NCBI RefSeq assembly: GCF_001440415.1 | Contig: NZ_LLYA01000068.1 | Location: forward strand, 62,001 to 126,000 | DNA: 64,000 nt | Direction: 5' to 3' | Source of the DNA: Bradyrhizobium retamae | Lineage (GTDB): Bacteria > Pseudomonadota > Alphaproteobacteria > Rhizobiales > Xanthobacteraceae | Shown here: positions 48,107-57,131 of the stretch, piece after piece | Numbering within the stretch: position 1 is the stretch's first letter | How the letters are laid out: every line of letters begins with the position of its first letter | Notes under the pieces: generated by a model | Databases searched by the model: none | What the model was told of the DNA's origin: nothing | The model's input: only the letters and a program-made list of their open reading frames with translations | Program-made: the position numbers and the translations under genes

Positions 48107-48255
48107 TCCGAAACCTTCCGTTGCTTTTCAATACCTTAGCTGTGCGATAGCACCGCCGATAGTGCTGCTTCGACTGGACAGGTCGGGGCTTTCGCAGGCA
48201 TCACTTTACATTCGAACGGAATCAAGCCGGTGACAGAACGCCAACGGAACCGATC

Positions 48256-49947
48256 ATGACCGACCAGCCGAAACGCTCGCGACTTGCGACAGATGGCATC
48301 GCAGCGCCGTTGCGGCACGCGGTGTTCCGGCGCATCTGGCTCGCCAGCCTCGTTTCCAACCTGGGGATTCTGATCCAGGGCGTCGGCGCGGCCTGGGCGA
48401 TGACGCAGATGACTGCTTCGGCCGACAAGGTCGCGCTGGTGCAGACCGCGCTGATGCTGCCGATCATGCTGATCTCGATGCCCGCCGGCGCCATCGCCGA
48501 TATGCACGACCGCCGCATCGTCGCGCTGGTCTCGCTCGGCATCGCATTTGTCGGCGCAACCGCGCTCACCGTGCTGGCGTGGCTCGGCCTCGTTACGCCG
48601 AATATCCTCTTGGCACTCTGCTTCGTCGTCGGCAGCGGCATGGCGCTGTTCGGGCCGGCCTGGCAGGCCTCGGTGACCGAGCAGGTGCCGGCGGAGACAC
48701 TGCCGGCGGCGGTCGCACTCAACGGCATCAGCTACAACATTGCGCGCAGCTTCGGTCCGGCGATCGGCGGCATCGTGGTCGCCACAGCAGGCGCCGTGGC
48801 CGCGTTTGCCGTCAATGCGGTGCTGTATCTGCCGCTGATGGTGGTGATGTTTCTGTGGAATCGCGCCAACGAGCCGTCGCGCCTGCCGCGCGAACGGCTC
48901 AACCGCGCGATGGTCTCCGGCGTGCGCTACATCACCAATTCGCCGTCGATCAAGATCGTGCTGACGCGCACGCTGGTCACCGGCATCATTGGCGGCTCGG
49001 TCTCGGCGCTGATGCCGCTGGTCGCCCGCGATCTCCTGCATGGCGGCGCGCAAACCTACGGCATCATGCTCGGGGCCTTCGGCATGGGCGCGGTCTTCGG
49101 CGCGCTGAATATCGGCGAGGTGCGGCGGCGCATGAGCGGCGAGGCCGCGGTACGCGCCTGCGCGATATCGATGGCCGGCGCGATCGCGGCGGTCGCCCTG
49201 AGCACCAACGCAGTCCTGACGGCGATTGCGCTCGTGCTCGCTGGCGCGGTGTGGATGCTGGCGGTCGCCCTGTTCAATATCGGCGTGCAGCTTTCAGCGC
49301 CGCGCTGGGTTGCGGGCCGCTCGCTGGCGGCTTTCCAGGCGTCGATCGCCGGCGGCATTGCGGTCGGAAGCTGGGGCTGGGGATACCTCACCGACCTCGC
49401 CGGCGTGGAGATCGCGCTATTGGTCTCGGCTGGCCTGATGCTGGTCTCGCCCCTGCTCGGCATCTGGCTGCGCATGCCGCCGGTCGGCGCGCGCAACGAG
49501 GATGCCACCGAACTGCTTGCCGATCCCGAGGTGCGGCTGTCGCTCACGGGGCGCAGCGGACCGCTGGTGGTCGAGATCGAATATCGCGTCGCGCAGGATA
49601 ACGCGCGCGCGTTTCACAATGTGATGCAGGAAGTGCAGCTCAGCCGCCAGCGCAACGGCGCCTATGGCTGGTCGATCGCGCGCGACATCGGCGACCCCGA
49701 ATTATGGACCGAGCGCTACCATTGCCCGACCTGGCTCGATTATCTGCGCCAGCGTAACCGTGCGACGCAGTCCGAGCGCGCCCTGCACCAGCGCGCGATC
49801 GACTTTCACCTCGGGCCGGAGCCGATCCGCGTCCGCCGCATGCTGGAGCGGCCGTTCGGCTCGGTCCGCTGGAAGGAAGATACCCCCGACCGCGCCGCCA
49901 ACGAGGTCTTGCCGGTGGTTGCGACCGCAGCCGGCAGCAGCACCTGA
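48256..49947 (+). CDS. MFS transporter (EntS/MFS_3 type) with C-terminal cytoplasmic domain
   Basis: A 563-residue major facilitator. Residues ~25-415 hold the 12 membrane segments, with the characteristic DMHDRR loop between helices 2 and 3 and NGISYNIARSFGPAIGG, as in the enterobactin-exporter-like family. After residue 435 comes a ~110-residue soluble domain (VVEIEYRVAQDNARAFHNVMQEV, WTERYHCPTWLDYLRQRNR) that looks like a dimeric alpha/beta-barrel (monooxygenase-like) fold, a known appendage of this family. The transported compound is unknown. It is divergent from the lipase-like gene. Confidence 0.87.
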   Translation: MTDQPKRSRLATDGIAAPLRHAVFRRIWLASLVSNLGILIQGVGAAWAMTQMTASADKVALVQTALMLPIMLISMPAGAIADMHDRRIVALVSLGIAFVGATALTVLAWLGLVTPNILLALCFVVGSGMALFGPAWQASVTEQVPAETLPAAVALNGISYNIARSFGPAIGGIVVATAGAVAAFAVNAVLYLPLMVVMFLWNRANEPSRLPRERLNRAMVSGVRYITNSPSIKIVLTRTLVTGIIGGSVSALMPLVARDLLHGGAQTYGIMLGAFGMGAVFGALNIGEVRRRMSGEAAVRACAISMAGAIAAVALSTNAVLTAIALVLAGAVWMLAVALFNIGVQLSAPRWVAGRSLAAFQASIAGGIAVGSWGWGYLTDLAGVEIALLVSAGLMLVSPLLGIWLRMPPVGARNEDATELLADPEVRLSLTGRSGPLVVEIEYRVAQDNARAFHNVMQEVQLSRQRNGAYGWSIARDIGDPELWTERYHCPTWLDYLRQRNRATQSERALHQRAIDFHLGPEPIRVRRMLERPFGSVRWKEDTPDRAANEVLPVVATAAGSST

Positions 49948-50273
49948 TCCATCGATAAGGGCGACGCGGCGCGGCTATTGGGCGCAGAATGGCGCGGGAA
50001 TAAAATCAGCCCAACTTGATTCAGCGTACTGCCGACGGCGCGCCACCAATTTTCTGCGACTAAAGTGCAAGACGCCGATGCGCATTCGCCCCGCCGAGCG
50101 AGAACAGGTCCTGCTTCGCGCCTGCGAAATGACAACGTTGCCCTGCCACTTGAGCGATTCGTAAGGAGTCCACGCACTTCCCGCTTGCCAAAATGCCGCG
50201 CAAGCCTTTGACTTGCCGCTGAGACAAACAAGCCTGCGGCGACAGCGGGCGACATCTCAACCGGGAGGAGCTC
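49948..50273. other. Gene-free region, 326 bases
   Basis: It separates the MFS gene from the TRAP operon. It should hold the operon promoter; a TTGACT at about 50208-50213 is a possible -35 but no clear -10 follows. GGGAGGAG just before 50274 is a strong ribosome-binding site. No hairpin or reading frame was convincing. Confidence 0.6.
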
Positions 50274-51395
50274 ATGAGCAAGCGTAGCGATACAAAAACG
50301 ACGCGGCGCCGTTTCCTGACGGCCGCGGCCGCCGGCGGTGCGGCGATTGCGATGCCACAAGTCAGCCGGGCGCAGACGGCGACCCTGAAGATGCAGGGCT
50401 CGTGGGGCAAGGCCGACGTCTTCAACGAGATGGCCGAAGATTATGTGAAGCGCGTCAACGAGATGGCGGGCGGCCGGTTGCGCATCGACTATCTGGTGGG
50501 CGGCTCAGTCGTGCACCCGTTCCAGGTATTCGACGGCGTGCATGGCGGCCAGATCGACGCGGCCCATACGGTGACAGTCTACTGGTACGGCAAGCACAAG
50601 GCAGCATCGCTGTTCGGCACCGGGCCTGTGTTCGGCTTTAATGCCAACGAAGGCCTCGGCTGGATTCACAACGGCGGTGGCAAGGAGCTGTTCGAAGAAC
50701 TCCAGACCCAGATCATGAAGGTCAACATCAAGAGCTTCTTCGCGATGCCGATGCCGACCCAGCCGCTCGGCTGGTTCAAAAAGCCGATCAATAGCGACGC
50801 CGACCTGAAGGGACTCAAGTACCGCACCGTGGGTCTCGCCGCCGACTTGTTCCAGGTGATGGGCGCCTCTGTCGCGCAGCTTCCGGGCGGGGAAATCGTG
50901 CCGGCCATGGAGCGCGGCGTGATCGACGGATTCGAGTTCAACAACCCGACATCGGACAGGCGCTTCGGCGCGCAGGACGTCGCCAAGAACTACATGTTGG
51001 GCAGCCACCATCAGGCGACGGAATACTTCGAGATCATGTTCAACCGCACGAAGTATAATGCGCTGCCGGCCGAGCAGAAGGCGATCCTGCAGTATGCTGC
51101 AGAGGCGGTTTCCTCCGCCAACGAATGGAAGGGGATGGACTATTACTCCAAGGACCTCCAGGAACTGATCAACAAGGACAAGGTCAACGTTCAGCGGACG
51201 CCGAAGTCCGTGTTCGATGCGCAGATCAAGGCATGGGATGGCTTGATCGCCCAGCTCGGGTCGGATCCATTCATGAAGAAGGTGATGGACTCGCAGAAGG
51301 CATGGGTGCGCCGCGTGGTTTACTACAATATGACCAACGCGACGGATTACCGTGGCGCCTTCGAGCATCACTTCCCGGGCGTGCTCAAGGTCTGA
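50274..51395 (+). CDS. dctP: TRAP transporter substrate-binding protein DctP, Tat-exported
   Basis: A 373-residue periplasmic receptor. The N-terminus TTRRRFLTAAAAGG is a twin-arginine signal ending near residue 33 (VSRAQ). The mature protein has the DctP fold, with LFGTGPVFGFNANEGLGWI and a VGLAADLFQVMGASVAQLPGGEI segment that carries the carboxylate-binding Arg region before it (KYRTVG). The YWYGKHKAASLFGTG stretch is like the 2-oxo-acid-binding TakP subgroup, so a monocarboxylate ligand is possible. It is the first gene of dctP-dctQ-dctM-amidase. Confidence 0.92.
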   Translation: MSKRSDTKTTRRRFLTAAAAGGAAIAMPQVSRAQTATLKMQGSWGKADVFNEMAEDYVKRVNEMAGGRLRIDYLVGGSVVHPFQVFDGVHGGQIDAAHTVTVYWYGKHKAASLFGTGPVFGFNANEGLGWIHNGGGKELFEELQTQIMKVNIKSFFAMPMPTQPLGWFKKPINSDADLKGLKYRTVGLAADLFQVMGASVAQLPGGEIVPAMERGVIDGFEFNNPTSDRRFGAQDVAKNYMLGSHHQATEYFEIMFNRTKYNALPAEQKAILQYAAEAVSSANEWKGMDYYSKDLQELINKDKVNVQRTPKSVFDAQIKAWDGLIAQLGSDPFMKKVMDSQKAWVRRVVYYNMTNATDYRGAFEHHFPGVLKV

Positions 51396-51512
51396 CGAAC
51401 TCCCGGCGCGTTATCGGCGCTACGGTATGAATAAAGGGTGGCGCGGTTGACGCGCCGCCCAGCCAGGAACTGGGGACATCCGGATGTGCGACTTGCCGCG
51501 AGTTCAGCTCGC

Positions 51513-52118
51513 ATGAGGAAGTTTCTTTTTTTCATCGACGAACTCAGCACCTGGGTCGGCAAGGCGTTCGCCTGGCTGATCCTCGTCCTCACGCTCGGCG
51601 TCAGTTACGAGGTGTTCATGCGCTACGTGCTGCGGGCGCCGACCACCTGGGCATTCGACATCAGCTACATCACCTATGGCGCGATGTTCCTGATGGCCGG
51701 GGCGTATACGCTCTCGCGCAATGGTCATGTGCGCGCCGACGTGGTCTACCGGCTGTGGTCGCCGCGCACCCAGGCGACCATGGACCTCGTTCTCTACATT
51801 CTGTTCTTCCTGCCGGCGATTGCGGCCTTGATGTATTCGGGCTGGAATTATGCCGATATGTCGGTGCGCTTCCGCGAAGTCAGCATCTTCAGTCCAGCTG
51901 GCGTGCCGGTGTTTCCGCTCAAGGCGTTGATCCCGATCACAGGCCTGCTTCTGTTTCTGCAAGGCTTCGCTGAAATCATCCGCTGCGTGCTGTGCATCCG
52001 TACCGGCCAATGGCCGCAGCGCCTGCACGACGTGGAGGAGACCGAGAGCCTCATCATTCGCGAACGTCAGCAGCAGCAGGCGGCCGCGCAGCAGAGCGAG
52101 AGGGGAGCAGGCGCATGA
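51513..52118 (+). CDS. dctQ: TRAP transporter small permease DctQ
   Basis: A 201-residue four-TM protein from the ATG at 51513, chosen because it begins directly with MRKFLFFIDELSTWVGKAF; the upstream in-frame start at 51438 would add a hydrophilic tail. Conserved DctQ features include EVFMRYVLRAPTTWAFDIS near residue 35 and GHVRADVVYR. The C-terminus is Gln/Glu-rich and cytoplasmic. It overlaps dctM by four bases. Confidence 0.9.
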   Translation: MRKFLFFIDELSTWVGKAFAWLILVLTLGVSYEVFMRYVLRAPTTWAFDISYITYGAMFLMAGAYTLSRNGHVRADVVYRLWSPRTQATMDLVLYILFFLPAIAALMYSGWNYADMSVRFREVSIFSPAGVPVFPLKALIPITGLLLFLQGFAEIIRCVLCIRTGQWPQRLHDVEETESLIIRERQQQQAAAQQSERGAGA

Positions 52119-53464
52119 CCGATCCCCAACTCGGCATGCTGATGCTGGGCCTGTTCATCTTCATCATCATGCTCGGCTTCCCGATTGCCTTCACGCTGAT
52201 GGCGATGGGCGTCTCGTTCGGCTACTACGCCTACTACACGCCCGGTCAGGAGTTCTTCCAGAACCGCATCTTCACGCTTCTGGTGCAGAAAACGTTCGAG
52301 GTCACGTCCAGCGACGTGCTGGTCGCAGTTCCGCTGTTCCTGTTCATGGGCTATTTGATCGAACGTGCGAACATTCTCGACCGCCTGTTCTACTCCCTGC
52401 AACTGTCGATGAAGAACGTGCCGGGCGCGCTTGCGGTGGCGACCCTGATCACTTGCGCAATGTTCGCCACCGCCACCGGCATCGTCGGCGCCGTTGTCAC
52501 GCTGATGGGGCTGCTGGCTTTGCCCGCCATGCTGCGGGCCGGCTACGACACCAAGCTGTCGGCAGGCGTGGTCTGCGCCGGCGGCTGTCTTGGTATCCTG
52601 ATTCCGCCGAGCATTCTCCTGATCGTCTATGCGGCGACCGCCGGCGTTTCGGCGGTCAAGCTCTATGCGGCCGCCTTCTTTCCAGGGTTCATGCTGGCTA
52701 TGTTTTACATCGTCTATGCAATGGGGCGCGCGATCATCAATCCCGCGCTCGCACCGAAGCTGCCGCCCGAGCAGACCAACGTGCCGATCGCGACGGTGAT
52801 CTGGGCGCTCGCCACGTCATTCCTGCCGCTGGCGCTGCTCATCGTTTCGGTGCTTGGCGCGATCCTGTTTGGCCTGGCGACGCCGTCCGAGGCGGCCGCG
52901 GTAGGTGCCCTCATGAGCATCGTTCTGGCGGCCGCCTATCGTTCGCTCAATTACACGATGATGAAGGAATCGGTATATCTGACGGTGCGCGCCACTGCGA
53001 TGGTCTGCTACCTCTTCATCGGATCGTGGACGTTTTCCGCGGTGTTCGCCGTCCTTGGCGGACAGACCGTGGTCGAGCAATTCTTCGCCTCGATGAACCT
53101 GTCGCCGGTCCAGTTCCTGATATTGACCCAGGTGATCATCTTTCTGCTCGGCTGGCCGCTGGAATGGACCGAGATCATCATCATCTTCGTACCGATCTTC
53201 CTGCCCCTGCTTCCCAACTACGGCATCGATCCGATCTTCTTCGGCATCCTGGTCGCACTGAACACGCAGACCGCGTTCAATACGCCGCCTGTTGCGATGG
53301 CCGCCTTCTATCTGAAGGGCGTGGCGCCGCCGGAGGTGAAACTCACCGACATCTTCTCCGGCGCGCTCCCCTTTGTCGGCCTGGTCTTCCTCACCATGGC
53401 GCTGGTCTACATCTTCCCGGAAATTACGTTGTGGTTGCCCAACTACCTCTATGGATCGCGGTGA
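52115..53464 (+). CDS. dctM: TRAP transporter large permease DctM
   Basis: A 449-residue, 12-TM sodium-coupled permease. The ATG at 52115 overlaps the dctQ stop (ATGA) and has AGGGGAG upstream. The family blocks are visible: GFPIAFTLMAMGVSFGY, the GGCLGILIPPSILLIVYA motif near residue 165, and the late TPPVAMAAFYLKGVAP. With DctP and DctQ it makes a complete transporter driven by the sodium gradient. Confidence 0.95.
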   Translation: MTDPQLGMLMLGLFIFIIMLGFPIAFTLMAMGVSFGYYAYYTPGQEFFQNRIFTLLVQKTFEVTSSDVLVAVPLFLFMGYLIERANILDRLFYSLQLSMKNVPGALAVATLITCAMFATATGIVGAVVTLMGLLALPAMLRAGYDTKLSAGVVCAGGCLGILIPPSILLIVYAATAGVSAVKLYAAAFFPGFMLAMFYIVYAMGRAIINPALAPKLPPEQTNVPIATVIWALATSFLPLALLIVSVLGAILFGLATPSEAAAVGALMSIVLAAAYRSLNYTMMKESVYLTVRATAMVCYLFIGSWTFSAVFAVLGGQTVVEQFFASMNLSPVQFLILTQVIIFLLGWPLEWTEIIIIFVPIFLPLLPNYGIDPIFFGILVALNTQTAFNTPPVAMAAFYLKGVAPPEVKLTDIFSGALPFVGLVFLTMALVYIFPEITLWLPNYLYGSR

Positions 53465-53495
53465 GCAGGTTGGGTAAACCGCTGAAAGGACGCGC

Positions 53496-54899
53496 ATGAG
53501 TCTCAATGCGCTCGGGCTTGCGGAAGCGGCGGCCGGCATCCGCGATGGCCGGTTCAGCTCAGTGGAGCTTGTCGCCGACTGCTTGAAACGCATCGACGAG
53601 GCCGATCGCGACATCGAGGCGTGGGCTTTCCTCGATCGCGACTATGCGATGCGGCAGGCCGAGGCCGCCGACGACCGTCGCAAGCAGGGCAAGGCCACAG
53701 GCCCGTTGCATGGCGTGCCGCTGGGCATCAAGGATATCTTCGATACGGGCGACATGCCGACGGAGTTCGGATCAAGCCTGTGGGCCGGACGCACGCCGCG
53801 CCGCGATGCGGCGGCGGTGGCGCGCCTGCGTGCGGCAGGGGCCGTGATCCTCGGCAAGACGGTGACGACCGAGTATGCCTATTTCAATCCCGGCAAGACC
53901 CGAAATCCGCACAACCCGGCTCACACGCCGGGCGGATCGTCGTCGGGCTCCGCCGCGGCCGTTGCGGCGCTGATGGTGCCGGGCGCCATCGGCTCCCAGA
54001 CCAACGGGTCCGTGATCCGACCTGCCGCCTTCTGCGGGGTGGTTGGCTTCAAGCCGACACACGGTCTCATTCCACGCAGCGGCGCGCTACTGCTATCGCG
54101 GGCACTCGATCATGTCGGCGTGTTTGCGCGCTCGGTCGACGATGCAGCACTGCTGGCACAGACGCTTGCAGGTTTCGACGAGGAAGATCCGGATACGCGC
54201 CCCCTTGCCTCTCCCCCCTTTGTCGAAATGGCGGCAAGCGAGCCGCCATTGCCGCCGCGGTTCGCCTTCGTGCGCTCGCCCGCGTGGAAGCATGTTGAGC
54301 AGGTGACAACGGAGGCGTTTGCCGAACTGGCGGAAGCGCTCGGCGAGCACGTTTCCGAAGTCGAGATCGGCCCGAGTTTCGAGCGCGCCATCGACATGCA
54401 CCGCACCATCATGGAAGTGGAGATGGCGCACAACCTGCATCCCGATTTCGAGCAGGGCGTCGGATCCTTGAGCCAGGTATTGCGCGCGCTGATCGAGCGC
54501 GGCCGCATGGTGGCGGCCGTCGACTACACGCGCGCCTTGGCCAGCAGCGCACCGCTCAACGCGGCGCTCGACAGCGTGTTTGACGAATACGACGCGATTC
54601 TGACCCCGTCTGCACCGGGCCCGGCGCCGCGCGGCCTCGACAGTACCGGCAACCCCGTGTTCTGCTCGACGTGGACCTATCTCGGCACGCCGGCGGTGAC
54701 GCTGCCGCTGCTGCAATCGGAAAGCGGCCTGCCCATTGGCGTTCAGTTGATCGGACGCCGCGGCAACGATGCGCGGCTCCTGCGGACAGCCAACTGGCTA
54801 ATCAAAACTCTCGGAAAAGGCGGCCGCGACAGAGCCGCGCCTGCCAAAACCAGTGCCAAGACCAGTGCGCGTCGCGCGAAAACAAGGAGCGACAGATGA
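53496..54899 (+). CDS. Amidase-signature family amidohydrolase
   Basis: A 467-residue cytoplasmic amidase. The Ser-cisSer-Lys triad is present: Lys79 (GIKDIFDTG), the Gly/Ser loop GGSSSGSAAA (147-154) and Ser172 in SQTNGSVIRPAAF. The C-terminal ~40 residues are basic and Ala/Lys/Ser-rich. ATG at 53496 has AAAGGA upstream, 31 bases after dctM, and the stop overlaps the next start, so it is co-transcribed with the TRAP genes. That context suggests it hydrolyses the imported compound or a derivative. Confidence 0.92.
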   Translation: MSLNALGLAEAAAGIRDGRFSSVELVADCLKRIDEADRDIEAWAFLDRDYAMRQAEAADDRRKQGKATGPLHGVPLGIKDIFDTGDMPTEFGSSLWAGRTPRRDAAAVARLRAAGAVILGKTVTTEYAYFNPGKTRNPHNPAHTPGGSSSGSAAAVAALMVPGAIGSQTNGSVIRPAAFCGVVGFKPTHGLIPRSGALLLSRALDHVGVFARSVDDAALLAQTLAGFDEEDPDTRPLASPPFVEMAASEPPLPPRFAFVRSPAWKHVEQVTTEAFAELAEALGEHVSEVEIGPSFERAIDMHRTIMEVEMAHNLHPDFEQGVGSLSQVLRALIERGRMVAAVDYTRALASSAPLNAALDSVFDEYDAILTPSAPGPAPRGLDSTGNPVFCSTWTYLGTPAVTLPLLQSESGLPIGVQLIGRRGNDARLLRTANWLIKTLGKGGRDRAAPAKTSAKTSARRAKTRSDR

Positions 54900-55069
54900 C
54901 GAATTTCATCACCGGACTGATCGGCGTTGCCGGCGTCTGCGCGTTTCTCGGCATCATGCTCTGGTGGATCAAGGCGGTGCCGCTGATCATCATCTGCGTG
55001 TTGGTGATGGCGCTGTTGACTTACGACTTCTATCAATCGCTCCGCACCAACGGGAACGGCACGGGATAA
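54896..55069 (+). CDS. Small two-TM membrane protein, coupled to the amidase
   Basis: A 57-residue protein starting at the ATG at 54896 with AAGGAG at 54884-54889 and a four-base ATGA overlap with the amidase stop. It has two hydrophobic segments (about residues 4-22 and 26-43) and a short polar C-terminus (SLRTNGNGTG). No family is recognised. The tight coupling makes it a genuine gene and probably part of the TRAP/amidase unit. Confidence 0.75.
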   Translation: MTNFITGLIGVAGVCAFLGIMLWWIKAVPLIIICVLVMALLTYDFYQSLRTNGNGTG

Positions 55070-55090
55070 GCCGCAAGGGCTGCGCAGCCT

Positions 55091-55312
55091 TTACTGCCCG
55101 ACGCTCGCTAGCTTCCGCTGGCAGGCCTTGCTGATCCGTGAGCGGTTCTGCTTCAGGCAGGCCAGAATGACCTGATCACCATCCTGCATCTGCGCCCGGC
55201 AATACCGCGAGACGTCGCGCGCGCACTCGTCATGCCCCTCTCTTTTTTGTGTTTGTGCCGACACGCTTGAGGCCATCAGGATCAGGGGAATGACGAAAAG
55301 GATCTTGGTCAT
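55091..55312 (-). CDS. Small secreted four-cysteine protein (cysteine-rich repeat type), copy 1
   Basis: A 73-residue protein with a signal peptide (MTKILFVIPLILMASSVSAQ) and a mature domain of ~53 residues with Cys30, Cys38, Cys52 and Cys64 (C-x7-C-x13-C-x11-C). The pattern CARDVSRYC...CLKQNRSRISKAC resembles the GLG1-type cysteine-rich repeat family (PF00839). Two disulfides are likely in the periplasm. ATG at 55312 has GAAGG upstream. Function is unknown. Confidence 0.82.
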   Translation of the reverse strand: MTKILFVIPLILMASSVSAQTQKREGHDECARDVSRYCRAQMQDGDQVILACLKQNRSRISKACQRKLASVGQ

Positions 55313-55356
55313 TTGTTATGCCTTCGTAGCCGGGAAACGCGATCAGCGCGCTCTAT

Positions 55357-55408
55357 AGCGTTTTCTGGCGAGGTTGGAACCGGTCCGCGTCGGGAAAACG
55401 CGTCAAAC
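55357..55408. repeat. Dispersed repeat family A, copy 4 (truncated)
   Basis: Contains the first hairpin of the element (agcgttttc / gaaaacgcg around accggtccgcgt) but lacks the second, terminal hairpin. It sits between the two four-cysteine genes. Confidence 0.7.
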
Positions 55409-55542
55409 GGGAATCCAGTGCGCCAAAATCCCGGCCGCACGCATTTGTGAACGGTGAATTGCCCGTTCGCGTTGTGAACGCCGCGAAACGAAAAACGCCT
55501 GCGTCGCATCGCCGCAAGCGTTCCCGGGAGCCGGTGGGCCAA

Positions 55543-55821
55543 CTATTGCGCGGCGAGCTTGCCCTTCTTCGCCGCGAGATCGCGATCCATCACGGTGCGG
55601 CAGCCCGCGCTCAGGTCGGCGCGATGCTTGATCATGCAGGCGGTGATCTTCGGAATATTCGGGATTTCCGAGCTGCAGAGGCGGAATGCGTCGCCGGTGC
55701 ACATCTGCTGCTGCTCAGAGGTGAAGGCGAAGCTCGCGGTCGACGACGCGGCGGCGAAAGAGATCGTCAAGGCCAGCACTGGACTGATCTTGCGAACGGC
55801 ATTGAACAACATTGCGGTCAT
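55543..55821 (-). CDS. Small secreted four-cysteine protein (cysteine-rich repeat type), copy 2
   Basis: A 92-residue exported protein from the ATG at 55821 (AGGAG upstream); the frame is open to 55929 but that stretch is non-coding in character. Signal peptide to about residue 33, then Cys41, Cys49, Cys62 and Cys74 (C-x7-C-x12-C-x11-C), nearly the same spacing as the neighbour at 55091. The core is MCTGDAFRLCSSEI and ACMIKHRADLSAGC. The Lys-rich tail (AAKKGKLAAQ) is extra. Confidence 0.82.
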   Translation of the reverse strand: MTAMLFNAVRKISPVLALTISFAAASSTASFAFTSEQQQMCTGDAFRLCSSEIPNIPKITACMIKHRADLSAGCRTVMDRDLAAKKGKLAAQ

Positions 55822-56027
55822 TGTCGGCTCCTGTTGGCTCGGCAGGCGAGCCCGTTGTTGATGGCAGGAGCATGCGCCCGGAACCGCGGGGCGACTGTGA
55901 CTGACCTCACTCGAAGATAAGCCTCTCATCTCCTTCGCCTAACCGGCGGTTGTTCGCGAGACGTTAAGACATTGTTGGCATTAATGGCCCGTTGCGTGTG
56001 TATCCCGAGTATGTGGAAAGAGTAGCG

Positions 56028-57056
56028 ATGCGTAATGCGTTGGGCCTGATGCTGGCCAGTGTAGTGACGGCGCTGGTGATAACCGGCGTTTGGTTCTGGA
56101 CCTCCTCGCCGCGGACCGACGCGGCTGCACCCCAAACCGTTGCCGCCCGTGCGGCCGAGCCGGCGCCCGCCGCAGCCAGGCCCGCACTGAGGGACGACGT
56201 CGAGACCACGGCCTCGCTCTCGAAGCCGGCCCCTGCCCCCGCGCCCATGCCCGCAGCCCAGCCGATGCGATCGGCCTGCGCCAATCCCGACGCACTCGGC
56301 GTCAGCCGCACCGTCGTGATCGACACCACCGGCGGCCCCGGCTTCGGCTTCCTGCAATACAAGCAGTTCGACTTCCTGACCGAGAAAGAGGTCGTGCTGA
56401 CCTTCGACGACGGCCCGTGGCCGACCACGCCCGCCGTGCTCAAGGCGCTATCGGATGAATGCACCAAGGCCTTGTTCTTCCCGGTCGGCAAGCACACGAC
56501 GTATCATCCCGAGATTCTCAAGCAGGTCGCGGCCGCCGGGCACACCATCGGCTCGCATACCTGGTCGCACGCCCATCTCGACAGCAAGAAACTGACCGAA
56601 GCGCAGGTCAAGGAAGAGATCGAGAAGGGCTTTAGCGCGGTGAAGATGGCGCTGGGGACGGCGCCCGCGCCGTTCTTCCGCTTCCCGGGACTCGCGCACA
56701 CACAGCCGGCGCTTGGCTATCTCGCCTCGCGCAACATCTCGATGTTTTCAGTTGATGTCGATTCGAACGACTTCAGGTCTTCCGGACCCGACCAGGTGAT
56801 CCAGAACGTCATGACCAAGCTCGACAAGCAAGGCAAGGGCGTGATCCTGATGCACGACCTGCAGAAGAGCACGGCGCAGGCCTTGCCGACGCTGCTGCGC
56901 CGCCTGAAAGCCGGCGGCTACAGGGTCGTGCAGATGAAGGCCAAGCAGCAGCTCGAAACCCTGCCCGAATACGACGCGATGCTGGTCAAGGACCAGAAGA
57001 TGCCGGCCGTTGCCAGCCGTCCGATCGGCAGCGTGGTGCAGACGGTTTCGCAGTAA
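56028..57056 (+). CDS. Polysaccharide deacetylase (NodB-homology), membrane-anchored or exported
   Basis: A 342-residue carbohydrate esterase family 4 enzyme. An N-terminal hydrophobic helix (about residues 4-24) anchors or exports it, followed by a Pro/Ala linker to residue ~80. The NodB motifs are complete: TFDDGP (125-130, Asp127/128), HTWSH with metal His177 and His181, FFRFPG, and ILMHD near residue 282. It should remove acetyl groups from an N-acetylglucosamine polymer, peptidoglycan or surface polysaccharide in the periplasm. ATG at 56028 has GGAAAG upstream, and a strong terminator follows the gene. Confidence 0.9.
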   Translation: MRNALGLMLASVVTALVITGVWFWTSSPRTDAAAPQTVAARAAEPAPAAARPALRDDVETTASLSKPAPAPAPMPAAQPMRSACANPDALGVSRTVVIDTTGGPGFGFLQYKQFDFLTEKEVVLTFDDGPWPTTPAVLKALSDECTKALFFPVGKHTTYHPEILKQVAAAGHTIGSHTWSHAHLDSKKLTEAQVKEEIEKGFSAVKMALGTAPAPFFRFPGLAHTQPALGYLASRNISMFSVDVDSNDFRSSGPDQVIQNVMTKLDKQGKGVILMHDLQKSTAQALPTLLRRLKAGGYRVVQMKAKQQLETLPEYDAMLVKDQKMPAVASRPIGSVVQTVSQ

Positions 57057-57077
57057 GCCGACAGGCTCAAGCGTCAC

Positions 57078-57123
57078 GCAAAACGCGCCCCTCGGAGTAA
57101 TCCCGAGGGGCGCGTTTTGCTTT
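57078..57123 (+). terminator. Intrinsic terminator after the deacetylase gene
   Basis: An 18-base perfect stem (57078-57095 and 57103-57120, rich in gcgcccctcgg) with a seven-base loop and a following ttt run. The stem ends in gcaaaa / ttttgc, so it can also work for the convergent gene at 57132. Confidence 0.9.
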
Positions 57124-57131
57124 GGCAATGT

